Source of the DNA: Centrapalus pauciflorus | Lineage: Eukaryota > Streptophyta > Magnoliopsida > Asterales > Asteraceae | Length of the DNA: 64,000 nucleotides | Assembly (NCBI GenBank): GCA_020465985.1 | Contig: JAANYP010000413.1 | Coordinates: 388,725-452,724, forward strand | Reading direction: 5' to 3' | In this document: in pieces, positions 21,210-31,303 of the stretch | Numbering within the stretch: the first letter of the stretch is position 1 | Layout: the number at the start of each line of letters is the position of its first letter | Translations under genes and position numbers: made by a program | Notes under the pieces: model-generated | What the model was told of the DNA's origin: nothing | What the model saw: the letters and a program-made list of their open reading frames with translations, nothing else | Database searches by the model: none

Positions 21210-23333
21210 AATTATGTTAACAAATTCAACATACCTAACTTGTTCACCAGAAAATTAAAACGTTTTTCATCTAAAGGTTTTGTGAACAAGTCAGCGATCT
21301 GATTTTCAGTGTTTACAAAATGTATTTCTACAGTACCTTCCTCAACATGATCTTTTATAAAATGATACCGTATATCATTGTATTTAGCACACGATTGTTG
21401 TACAGGGTTACCAGTAATGGCTATTGCGCTCATGGAGTCGCAATAGATGGGAATCCGACTAAGTCTGAATCCATAGTCTCGGAGTTGGGTGCGCATCCAC
21501 AGCACTTGTGAGCAGCAACTTGCAGCAGCAACATATCCTGCTTCAGCGGTGGACAGAGAAACACTATATTGTTTCTTCGATGCCCAACTTACCAGTTTGT
21601 CTCCGAGGAACTGGATGTGTCCCGAGGTACTCTTTCTGTCATGTTTGCAACCTGCATGATCTGCATCTGAGTAGGCAGTTAGTTCTTAGCTGGTTCCTTT
21701 CGGATACTAGAGACCAAGGTCAGGTGAGCCTTTTAAATAATGAAAAATTCATTTTACGGCAGCCAAATGTGACTCTTTAGGGTCGGCTTGAAATCGGGCA
21801 CAAAGACAAGTAGCAAACATTATGTCCGGTCTACTAGTAGTTAAATATAACAAGGAACCAATCATTCCTCGATAATCCATGATGTCAGTGGATTTACCCA
21901 TCGGATCGGCATCAGGCTTTAAGGAAATGGACATGGGAGTTTTCATAGACGTACAGTTTTCAATCTTAAATCTCTTTAGGAGATCATGGATATACTTTGA
22001 CTGGTTAATGAGAATCCGGTTAGGAAGTTTTTTGACTTGTAATCCGAGGAAAAAATTCATTTCCCCCATCACACTCATCTGGAATCTCGATTCCATTAAT
22101 TTTGATAATTTTTCACAAAGTGAAGGTTTTGTAGACCCGAAAATAATGTCATCTATGTAAATTTGAAAAAGTAGAATCTCAATACTTTTTATGTCAGATA
22201 AAGAGGGTTGTCTCGACCATACCTTCAGAGAATCCAGAATCGAGCAGGAACTCAGTTAGAGTGTCATACCATGCCCGAGGTGCTTGTTTCAAACCATATA
22301 GAGCTATGTCAAGAGTATAAACACATGATGGTCTAGACTCATCGTCAAAACCTTCAGGTTGAGAAACGTACACCTCTTCCTTCAGAATCCCGTTGCGAAA
22401 CGCCGTCTTCACGTCCATCTGGTAGACTGTGAAGTCTTTGTGAGCCGCGTACGCCAGGAATATTCGAATCGCTTCAAGTCTGGCTACTCGGGCGAACGTC
22501 TCATCATAGTCGATTCCTTCTTGTTATCGATATCCTTTAGCCACGAGTGTAGCTTTGTTTCGGATGACAATTCTATTCTCGTCTCGTTTGTTCTTGAAAA
22601 TCCATTTTGGGCTAATGATGGATCGATCCTTTGGTCGTGGGACTAACCTCCATACGCGTAGGCTTTCCAACTGATGTAGCTCATCATGCATTGCGTTCAC
22701 CTAGTCTGGATCTTGTGGAGCTTCGGTTATGGTTGTCGGTTGGATCTTTCTCAGGAAAGCAGTGAAGAGGCATTCGGCGTTGGTAGCTCTTCTGGTTCGA
22801 ACCGGAGCGGACTTATCCCCAATGATTTGAGATTCGGGGTGGGATAAGGCACATTTTCGTAGAAGCGGTACAAGGTCGTCTGCTGATTGGGGTGAGTCAG
22901 ATGTGGTTGTTTCGGTGTGAGGGGCATCAACTAGTGTTGAAGGTTCTGAGGCTATCTCCACGCTTAGGTTAAGAAGAATAGAACCGGGTGGAGATTTGGG
23001 AGATGTTGGTGTGAAGTCAGTAGGTGTGGGCTCAGGTGTGGCAAGGGTAGGTGAGCTTGGATTGACCTCATTTGTATCTGCATTAGATTTGAGAGAAGAG
23101 TTAGTACTAGACTTAGAATAAGGATATAATAAGTCAAATAGGGAGTCTAGGTCTAGATCATCTTCTCCGTTGGATGTAGCAGAGGTGGATGCAGATGATG
23201 TCTGAGTCGGTTCAGACGATTGATGAGGGGCCGGTTCTGAACTGATTTGTTCAGGAACATTCTCGGACTCAGCTAAGTCATCGAATGTGATGTTCACACT
23301 CTCATTAACTGTTCTAGTCTGTTTGTTGTACAC
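21210..23333 (-). pseudogene. CA reverse transcriptase and RNase H, broken
   Basis: Read downward: the linker (23333-22701, Ser/Thr/Pro-rich), RT entry blocks (a WKIF-like NKRDEN motif near 22590, then YDETFARVARLEAIRIFLAYA near 22470-22510), 22418-22194 with MDVKTAFRNGILKEEVYV and GLKQAPRAWYDTL, a damaged catalytic loop near 22150-22190, thumb 22096-21749 (MGEMNFFLGLQVKKLPNRI), and RNase H 21505-21212 (WMRTQLRDYGF, ADLFTKPLDEKRF). RNase H lacks an open first half because of stops near 21690. Several stops and shifts; not functional. Confidence 0.87.
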
Positions 23334-24010
23334 CCGGTAGGAGGCTGAGTTCTTCGAGTATCCGATGAATACTGCTTCATCTCCTTTGGCGTCGAACTTA
23401 CCGAGATTATCTTTGTCGTTAAGGATGAAACACCTGCAACCAAGAACACGGAAGTGTTTGACATTAGGTGCGCGATTATTAATAATCTCATGGGGTGTTT
23501 TGCCAATCCGTTTGCTGATGATGGATCGGTTTTGAGTGTAACACGCGCTGTCCCCAGCTTCAGCCCAGAAATGAAGAGGAAACTTTTAAAATATGATCAT
23601 GGAATGAGCTGCTTCAACTAGAGTTCGGTTCCGTCGTTCGATGACTCCATTCTGTTGAGGATACCTGGCAGCGGAATATTGGTGGGAAATACCGACGGAA
23701 TTTAATAATTCGGTTAATTCCTTGTTTTTGAACTCTGTACCGTTGTCTGTGCGGATGGTTTGGGCTTCAAGTTGGAGATTTACTTGGGTCTGCTTCAGAA
23801 ATGAGATGATCAGTTCTGGTGTCTCATCCTTCGTCGTAGGAACTTTACCCAAGTGTAGCGTGAGAAATCGTCGACCATCACCAGTATGTATTTCTTCGCA
23901 TTGATGCTGTGAATGCACATTGGACCACACAAATCCATATGGATAAGCTCTAAAGCTTTTGTGGTGTTGGGAACTGGCTTCGGTTTGTGTGAGGCTTTCT
24001 TGATCTTACT
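23334..24010 (-). pseudogene. CA integrase, broken and cut by G2
   Basis: Just left of the G2 insertion the minus strand encodes ASHKPKPVPN and LELIHMDLCGPM. A frameshift lies in the VDD segment. The core continues in 23930-23586 with TIRTDNGTEFKNKE and YPQQNGVIERRNRTLVEAA, followed by NRSIISKRIGKTPHEI and GYSKNSASYRVYN. The zinc domain upstream is absent because the deletion at the G2 right junction removed it. Confidence 0.85.
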
Positions 24011-24227
24011 TGTAACAACCTAACTTTTAGCCGAACATGTAATAATGAATTTTGAGATAATAATATAATTTTGCTATATTATTTGTACTTGCAAATAATG
24101 ATTAAGAATGAAAAATTTATTAAGTAAATATAATTTTAAATTATATTTATGATTTAATTGAGTAAAAATCAAGAGATGTAAAATACAAAAATTTAGTGGG
24201 ATAAATACTCAAATGATAAAAGAAATA

Positions 24228-24235
24228 TATATAAA
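24228..24235 (+). promoter_or_regulatory. Candidate TATA box in G2 5' LTR
   Basis: TATATAAA within AAATATATATAAACC, about 40 bp before a CT-rich stretch. It is conserved in the 3' LTR at 31521-31528. The start site is not determined. Confidence 0.5.
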
Positions 24236-24847
24236 CCAATTTAATGGTTCATAATGCCATTAATCACCAAATCTCTATCTCTCTCTAATCTCTCTCTAAC
24301 TCACGGATAATTTCAACAAATTACCAAGGAATCATCATAAATTTCATATTAATTGAAGAATCAAAGACCAAAAAGAAGTTACAACAATCATCAATCAACA
24401 AGGAATTTCAAGATTTAAAAGGTAATGATTTCTTGAACTTTTATATATTGCAAGTTTGATTCGGTTTTATGGAAAAACTGAAAACCCACGAATTATAAAC
24501 ATGAAATTTAGGATGCATGTTAGAATAAAATGTTAGAAAGTGTGTATTTAGATGTATTGAAGTTATAGAAACAATAATTTTAGTTTAGATTGATCAAATG
24601 AGTTCAAAATCGGAATTTTTGGATGAAAAATAATGTTCTTGACAAAATTTCATATTTTGGATGATCTTGATCCAAATATGATGATATGGATGGGGAAATT
24701 AGTATAAAATCAACCTAATAATAGTAATATAACATAATATTAAGTTGCATGTTACAAGAAATGAGTTTTGGGGATTTTTGTGAAAAACCCGTATGAATAT
24801 TATGAAGAACATCAAGAACAAATTCTGGGAAAATACTAAGTACAGGA

Positions 24848-25135
24848 TCCGAATTCGGATATACCCGAATTCGGATGAGGTGCTCAATTCGGATCCTATC
24901 TTGAATTCGGATCAAACACTTCGGATCTTGCTTTGGGTCCTAATTCGGATAAGATGCTAATTTCGGATCTTATGTATTAAAAGATCCTAATTCGGATCCC
25001 AAGTCATCCTCAATTCGGATGATGATCAATTCGGACAGGCCATTTCAATTCGGATGCCTATTAAATCCGAATCCGGATGATCATCACGGATGAATCCGAA
25101 TCCGGATACCCGAATCCGGGTGGATCCGAAGTTGA
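24848..25135. repeat. TCGGAT / CCGAATTCGG array in G2 5' LTR
   Basis: About 16 copies of AATTCGGAT or its complement, some joined as full palindromes (GATCCGAATTCGGATA; ATCCGAATCCGGAT). It is repeated almost unchanged at 32128-32410 in the 3' LTR. Confidence 0.85.
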
Positions 25136-26406
25136 TGACCCGAAACCCAATTTTATGTATTTTGATAATTTAATTAAAAGAATGCTTTGTGAATAAATAA
25201 GTTATCAGAATTAGATAGAATTACAGATTTCAATGACCAAAAGATGATGAAATTCCATGATAATGATGATGATAAAGATAATGAAATTGACATGATATTA
25301 TCATGAATGAATTTGAACAGGTTCAGTATATTCTGAACAAAGATTTAAAGACTTAAAGACTTAAAAGCGGGTCAGAGAATTGATTGACAGATTACAGATT
25401 GACAAAGATAAAATCCTGAGATAACTCAGGTGGCAGATTCATATATCTGTTTGACCAAGACCCAGACCTGTGTGTTATAGATATTCAGATTGAACATGCA
25501 TAAGATCCGGTTGAGATATATTGCTGCTGTTAGATTTATTGACATTCATTTATCAGCTGGACTGAGACCTGTGCACACCATGGATGGGTGTTGCCCAGTG
25601 GATCAAGATAGCTATTTGATTATCTTCTCATATTGCATTTAGTATTACTTCAGACTTTGCTTTATGATTCATTATTATCATGACTTCTAAGACATATGCT
25701 TCCATCATTGATCAGACATTTGATAGATTGATTCAGCTTGACTAGCCCTTATGGTCTATTGTTCTAGACTTGGCTATTTCACCAGTTCTTATGAACTTGG
25801 TAATGACCTCCGATGTTCCGCCATATTGACTTACTGGTAGCTAGCCCAGTATGTGGTTGATCCCCACGATTTAAGCGTGAGTGTGGCTTGAACATCATCC
25901 GATCTTATGATACTATATCTCAATCATGAGGGCTGTAGCGGCAGCCAAGACATATCACGCTAAGACTAATGACTCCGCTTGACACGCATGTTGATATTGA
26001 AAATCTATATACTCACTAAGCTTTGCTTACAGATGTTGCATTATTATTTTACAGGAAAAGCCAAAGGAAAATCACCTGCAGGACCTAGTACTTAGGTCAT
26101 TCAAGATCCAAGTTTTGAAGCTTTCTTAGACCACTACTCAACACACTTTCTAGTACTGATTGGAAGACAGCAAATGTGGTGTTCTGGGTAGACTTGATGT
26201 GATGTATGATGTTATGACTAGATTAGATGTTACCCTTTTATATCTTTATTTTGAAATATGTAACTTAAATCCTAATCTGTAATGTACATGTAATTTTTAA
26301 TTTTTCCGCATTATAATTACCCTATCTTAGTATGGTTGATATCGTATTGCATGATGTGGGACCTAGACTAGTGAGCACTGCCCCGTAAGGGGTGGTCTTC
26401 ACAGGA

Positions 26407-26418
26407 TGGTATCAGAGC
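26407..26418 (+). other. G2 primer-binding site
   Basis: TGGTATCAGAGC, an exact match to the usual plant PBS for initiator tRNA-Met, three bases after the LTR end. Confidence 0.9.
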
Positions 26419-26602
26419 ACTAGTTTGAGTGAATCAAGTATTACGTGAGTATACTTGGTCTCAAACTGAAGCAATACATATGTATCAATCATTTAGGTGG
26501 TTTGAACTGAGATAGGATGTACAGACTGTTAGGATGGGAAAAAGGGTACATAGATCTAAGTCTATAAACTGATAGTTAATTGATTTTAATTTTCAGTAGA
26601 AG

Positions 26603-29032
26603 ATGTCAGGATCAGGATCAGGTGATATTCCCAGCAACATGAACCCACAACAGATGTTTGAAATGATGCAACAACTTCTAGCCCAACACTCAGAACAACA
26701 GAACAAAATAATGCAAGAACAGTTTCAGGCCAGAGATGAGGCCGAAGCTAAAAGACGTGAAGATAAAAAGAATAAAAGAAAAGAAAAGCAAGTCCAGACT
26801 AATGAATCTGATTCTGATAACACAAATCCCGAAACTCAAATTGCTCAGCCAAAAGGCTGCAAATTTAAAGATTTCAAAGCTAGCGGTGCTTTGAATTTTG
26901 AAGGAACAGTTAATCTGATTCAGGCGATGGATTGGATTAGTCATACCGAAGAGATCTTTAGAATCTCTGACTGTTTAGACTCGAAGAAAGTGAGTTATGC
27001 ATCTGCACTATTTGTGGGAGCTGCCCGTGCATGGTGGAAAACCCAGCGAAATATCTATGGTGAGGAGGTGATTCAGACTTTAGAATGGGAACAGTTTCTC
27101 GACATGTTCAATGCGAAGTACTGCCCGATCGATAAACAAGATAAGATGGAAGTCCAATTGATGCAGCTGACTCAGGGAACAAAGACTGTTGATGAATACG
27201 AGCACGAATTCTCAAGACTATGCGGCTACTCTTCCTATCAAGTAGCTACCGAGGAAAGAAAAATGAATAGATTTCGTGTAGGACTTAATCCAAGATACAG
27301 ACATCCGATGAGCGCTATCAAATATAAGAGTTATCTGGAAATGGTAGAAGCAGCGAGACAGATCGAGCGAGGATACTTAGAGTACGGCGATCAGCTATAC
27401 GCTCCGTCTACTAACCCGATGAATCCGTCTCCTCCAAAGAAACAGCGGTTTGGCAGATTCTTTAAGCCAAATAAGTCTCAGTCACAATCTCAGCAATTCC
27501 ATCAGCAAAGTTCACAGCCGAAAGCACAAGTTTACTCTCTCACGAACGAACCACGATTCTGCAAGCGATGCAGGAGATCACACATGGGATTGTGCAATCC
27601 AGAGGATGTTACTTGCTTTGCGTGCAACATGATCGGTCACAGTAGTGAAGAATGTCCACAGCAAGGACGTGGATGTGCAAAGTGCGGCAAAAGAGGACAT
27701 TTTGTGTACCAGTGTCGTAGTGGATCGCGTTATCAGTCTCAGTCATCAGCTGGAGGATCTACAGTTAAGAGTTCTGCTGCAACGCCGACTGCAAAGACTC
27801 GAGCTTTTCAAATAACAGCCGAGGAAGCAAAAGAAACACCTGACGTAGTTACCGGTATGTTCTTGCTTAACTCTATTTCTGCCCGAGTACTATTTGATTC
27901 TGGCGCGAGTCGTTCTTTCATATCAACATCTTTTGCACAAAGATTACATAAAGCTCCATCAAAACTCTCCGTGATACTAGACATTGAGACAGCTAGTAAC
28001 AATTTTGTTATGGCTGATTCCGTTTATCGTAATTGCACACTACTTGTTGATAATATCGTATTCAATCTCGATCTCATCCCGATTCCGTTAAAAGAATTTG
28101 ACGTCATCATCGGCATGGATTGGCTAATGAACAACGAGGCTACAATTATCTGCAACCGGCGAGTCATCAGAATCAAGTCTTCAGACGGCCGAGTATTGGA
28201 GATCAAGGGCGAGAAGCGGAAAGGTGCACATTGTTTCATATCTGTTGAAAAAGCGCATAAGTACTTATCAAAGGGTCACGAATCTTATATCTGTTATGTT
28301 TCATCTGAATCCAACTCTGAAAAGAAATCTTTGTCCGATATTCCTATCGTCTGTGAGTTCCCAGACGTATTTCCTGATGACATTTCCGGAGTACCACCGG
28401 AACGTCAAGTCGAGTTTTGTATTGACTTGGTTCCTGGTGCGGCTCCTATCGCAAAAGCTCCATACAGACTTGCACCTGCAGAAATGCAAGAAATGTCTAA
28501 GCAGCTGCAAGAGCTGTTAGAGAAGGGGTTTATCCGACCGAGTTCTTCTCCGTGGGGTGCACCTGTTCTATTTGTTAAAAAGAAAGACGGAACCTTCCGT
28601 ATGTGCATCGACTACCGCGAGTTGAACAAAGTCACCATAAAGAATAAATATCCTTTGCCCAGGATTGATGATCTGTTTGATCAGCTGCAAGGAGCCAGCT
28701 ATTCCTCGAAAATAGATCTCCGTTCTGGGTATCATCAACTGAAAGTAAGAAATGAGGATATACCGAAGACAGCTTTCCGTACAAGATACGGTCATTACGA
28801 ATTTCTCGTAATGCCTTTCGGACTGACAAATGCACCAGCGGCATTCATGGATCTCATGAATCGCGTGTGCAGACCAATGTTGGATAAATCAGTTATCGTG
28901 TTCATAGACGATATTCTGATTTACTCCAAAACGGAGGCTGATCATTCTATTCATCTGCGACAATTGTTAGAGTTATTAAGAAAAGAAAGACTCTACGCAA
29001 AGTTTTCTAAGTGCGAATTCTGGCTCAGACAG
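26603..29032 (+). CDS. G2 gag-pol, first exon: Gag, protease, most of RT
   Basis: 810 open codons from the ATG at 26603, with no internal stop. Residues 1-65 are Gln-rich and then strongly basic. The retrotransposon gag domain spans about 90-260 (AMDWISHTEEIF, ARAWWKTQRN). A Cys-rich CKRCRRSHMGLC is followed by two CCHC knuckles, CFACNMIGHSSEEC and CAKCGKRGHFVYQC (about 338-372). Protease LFDSGASRSFIS is near 430 and a second block (VIIGMDWL) near 500. RT starts near 610 (SSSPWGAPVLFVKKKDG) and has FIDDILIYSK near 766. The frame ends at GTA-TAA just past CEFWLRQ, inside the proposed intron. Confidence 0.93.
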
Positions 29033-29124
29033 GTATAAACTCTATTATATATGTCTTGAGCTGTTTCCTTAACTATTCTATTATTCACATCAGAACTTGA
29101 ATTTCTATCTTGATTATCTTATAG
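29033..29124 (+). other. Proposed 92-bp intron in G2 reverse transcriptase
   Basis: Starts GTATAAAC after CAG and ends TTATCTTATAG. It is AT-rich and of typical minimal plant intron length, with a phase 0 joint: the codon CAG (29030-29032) would be followed by ATT CAA TTC (29125 on), the expected LRQ then QFLGH succession of the family. Without removal, translation stops at 29036-29038. G1 carries an interruption at exactly this place (542-631); G3 does not (about 58185-58205). No transcript evidence is available here. Confidence 0.8.
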
Positions 29125-31266
29125 ATTCAATTCCTTGGCCATGTCGTTTCTGGCGAAGGAATATCCGTTGATCCGTCTAAAGTCGAGGCTGTTCAGAAGT
29201 GGCAAACACCTCGCAATGCCTCTGAAATAAGAAGTTTCCTTGGATTGGCCGGTTATTATCAGCGATTCATAAAGGACTTCTCGAAGATTGTTGTGCCACT
29301 TACAATGCTAACACGAAAGAATACTCCTTTCTTTTGGACCGATAAACAGCAAGAGGCATTCGATATTCTGAAGCAAAAGTTGATTCAAGCGCCGATCCTA
29401 GCCTTGCCAGAAGGTAATGATGATTTCGTTGTCTATAGCGATGCCTCTGGTACTGGTTTAGGATGTGTTCTGATGCAAAGGGGAAAAGTAATTGCCTATG
29501 CTTCAAGGCAATTAAAAGATTACGAGAAAAGTGCACCAACTCATGATCTTGAGTTGGCTGCCGTTACCTTTGCTTTAAAGATCTGGCGTCACTATCTATA
29601 TGGGACTCGGTGTCAGCTCTACACCGATCATAAGAGTCTTAAATACCTTTTCACTCAAAAAGATCTGAATATGAAACAGCGTCGATCCTTGGAGCTTATC
29701 AAGGATTATGATTGCGAGATCTTATATCATCCCGGCAAAGCAAATGTTGTCGCAGACGCGTTGAGTAGAAAAGTATATCCAGAAAAGTGCTGCTATGCCC
29801 TAACTCCGGTTATATTCTCTTCTGATCTTACAGAAGACATCAGAGTTGCTCAAGCCGAAGCAATGAAAGAAGAGAATATTGATTCTGAAAATCTTATAGG
29901 GCAATTACAATTTCTAACTCTGAACCATTTGGGACTTCACTGTCTCAAGGGAAACAGAATCTGGATTCCTAAGTATGGTTCAATTCGCAGCACTCTTCTG
30001 TCCGAAGCTCATCAGTCCAAGTTATCTGTTCATCCTGGCAGCTCAAAGATGTATTTTGATCTGAGAGCCGATTACTGGTGGCCAGGAATGAAGAAAGATA
30101 TCGGTAAGTGTGTTGAAAGCTGCAGAGTCTGTCAGATGGTTAAGGCAGAACATCAGAAACCCTTTGGGGATATGCAACCACTACCCGTTCCTGAATGGAA
30201 GTGGGAGCATATAACTATGGATTTCATCACGAAGTTGCCTAAGACCAAAAGACAGCACGACTCCATCTGGGTAGTCGTGGATCGGTTAACGAAGTCAGCT
30301 CATTTCATACCGATGAAAGAAACATATTCCCTCGACAGATTGGCACAGCTATACATCACTGAAATAATTTCTCGTCACGGTGTGCCAAAGTCTATTGTAT
30401 CTGATCGTGATAGTCGCTTCACATCCAGATTCTGGCAAGCACTACAAGATGGGATGGGTACTCGGATTTCTATGAGTACTGCTTATCATCCTAATGCAGA
30501 CGGCCAGAGTGAACGTACTATCCTGACTCTGGAAGATATGCTTCGTGCCTGCATTCTTGATCTAGGTGGTAACTGGGATGACCACTTGCCTTTGGTCGAA
30601 TTCTCATACAATAACAGTTATCATTCAACGATCAAGATGGCCCCTTTTGAAGCTCTATACGGAAGAAAGTGCAGAACTCCTACCTGTTGGCGTGAAACAG
30701 GTGAATCGCCAATAGCAGGACCTGCCCTTCTACAGTTGACTCATGAAAAGATTCAACTCGTTAGAAAGAATATTCTTGAAGCTCAAAGCAGGCAGAAGTC
30801 ATATTATGATAATCGACATAGATCGATAAGCTTTGCGGTTAATGATTGGGTGATGTTGAAAGTATCCCCAATGAAGAATGTGGTACGGTTCATTATAAGA
30901 AACAAGTTAGCTCCGAGATTCATTGGTCCGTTCAAGATCGTTGAAAAGATTGGGAATCAGTCTTATCGTCTTGATCTACCAGCGGACTTAGCTGGAATAC
31001 ATCCTGTATTCCATGTTAGTCACTTAAGAAAGAGTTTAGCTGACGAAAGAGAAATTCAGTTACCACACGTTAACTTGCAAATTGATGAGAAGCTTCGAGT
31101 ACTTGAAGAGCCGGAGTGTATTCTGGACTCGAAAACCAAGAAGCTTAGAAATAAAGAGATACAGATGGTGCTCGTCCAGTGGAAACACCACAAAGGTTCG
31201 CATCAGTCCTGGGAATCGAGAGATGCAATGAAAGCAACCTATCCCAGTCTGTTCGAACATAGCTAA
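29125..31266 (+). CDS. G2 gag-pol, second exon: RT end, RNase H, integrase, chromodomain
   Basis: 713 open codons in phase with the first exon. The RT end (GEGISVDPSK, FLGLAGYYQRFIKDFS) leads to RNase H (YSDASGTGLGCVLMQRG, TDHKSLKYLFTQKD, HPGKANVVADALSRK). The integrase zinc finger is HQSKLSVHPGS with CRVCQMVKAE. The core has MDFITKLP, SDRDSRFTSRFW and DGQSERTI, which supply the D, D and E residues. A chromodomain closes the protein (VLVQWKHHKGSHQSWESR, ending SLFEHS). With the first exon the polyprotein would be about 1520 residues, a normal length. It looks potentially functional, although the truncated 3' LTR would hamper a new cycle. Confidence 0.92.
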   Translation: MQFLGHVVSGEGISVDPSKVEAVQKWQTPRNASEIRSFLGLAGYYQRFIKDFSKIVVPLTMLTRKNTPFFWTDKQQEAFDILKQKLIQAPILALPEGNDDFVVYSDASGTGLGCVLMQRGKVIAYASRQLKDYEKSAPTHDLELAAVTFALKIWRHYLYGTRCQLYTDHKSLKYLFTQKDLNMKQRRSLELIKDYDCEILYHPGKANVVADALSRKVYPEKCCYALTPVIFSSDLTEDIRVAQAEAMKEENIDSENLIGQLQFLTLNHLGLHCLKGNRIWIPKYGSIRSTLLSEAHQSKLSVHPGSSKMYFDLRADYWWPGMKKDIGKCVESCRVCQMVKAEHQKPFGDMQPLPVPEWKWEHITMDFITKLPKTKRQHDSIWVVVDRLTKSAHFIPMKETYSLDRLAQLYITEIISRHGVPKSIVSDRDSRFTSRFWQALQDGMGTRISMSTAYHPNADGQSERTILTLEDMLRACILDLGGNWDDHLPLVEFSYNNSYHSTIKMAPFEALYGRKCRTPTCWRETGESPIAGPALLQLTHEKIQLVRKNILEAQSRQKSYYDNRHRSISFAVNDWVMLKVSPMKNVVRFIIRNKLAPRFIGPFKIVEKIGNQSYRLDLPADLAGIHPVFHVSHLRKSLADEREIQLPHVNLQIDEKLRVLEEPECILDSKTKKLRNKEIQMVLVQWKHHKGSHQSWESRDAMKATYPSLFEHS

Positions 31267-31303
31267 CTTCGGGAACGAAGTTTGTGCGTGGTGGAGCCCA
31301 TTC

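Larger units (their letters stand above)
24011..26403 (+). repeat. G2 5' LTR
   Basis: 2393 bp from TGTAACAACCTAAC to GGTGGTCTTCACA, three bases before the PBS. A TATA-like TATATAAA is at 24228-24235, followed by a CT-rich run (24270-24300); this would give a short U3 and a very long transcribed LTR part. A CCGAATTCGG-type motif array lies at 24848-25135. Confidence 0.93.

Noticed and set aside
26407..26420. tRNA gene fragments suggested by TGGTATCAGAGC strings
   Set aside because: These are short primer-binding sites next to LTRs; no cloverleaf sequence surrounds them.
29033..29124. Programmed frameshift or stop read-through as explanation of the G2 break
   Set aside because: Reading through would add about 30 codons of AT-rich sequence inside a tightly conserved RT block. 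Both flanks are in phase only if the 92 bp are removed (phase 0), and the ends are GT and AG.
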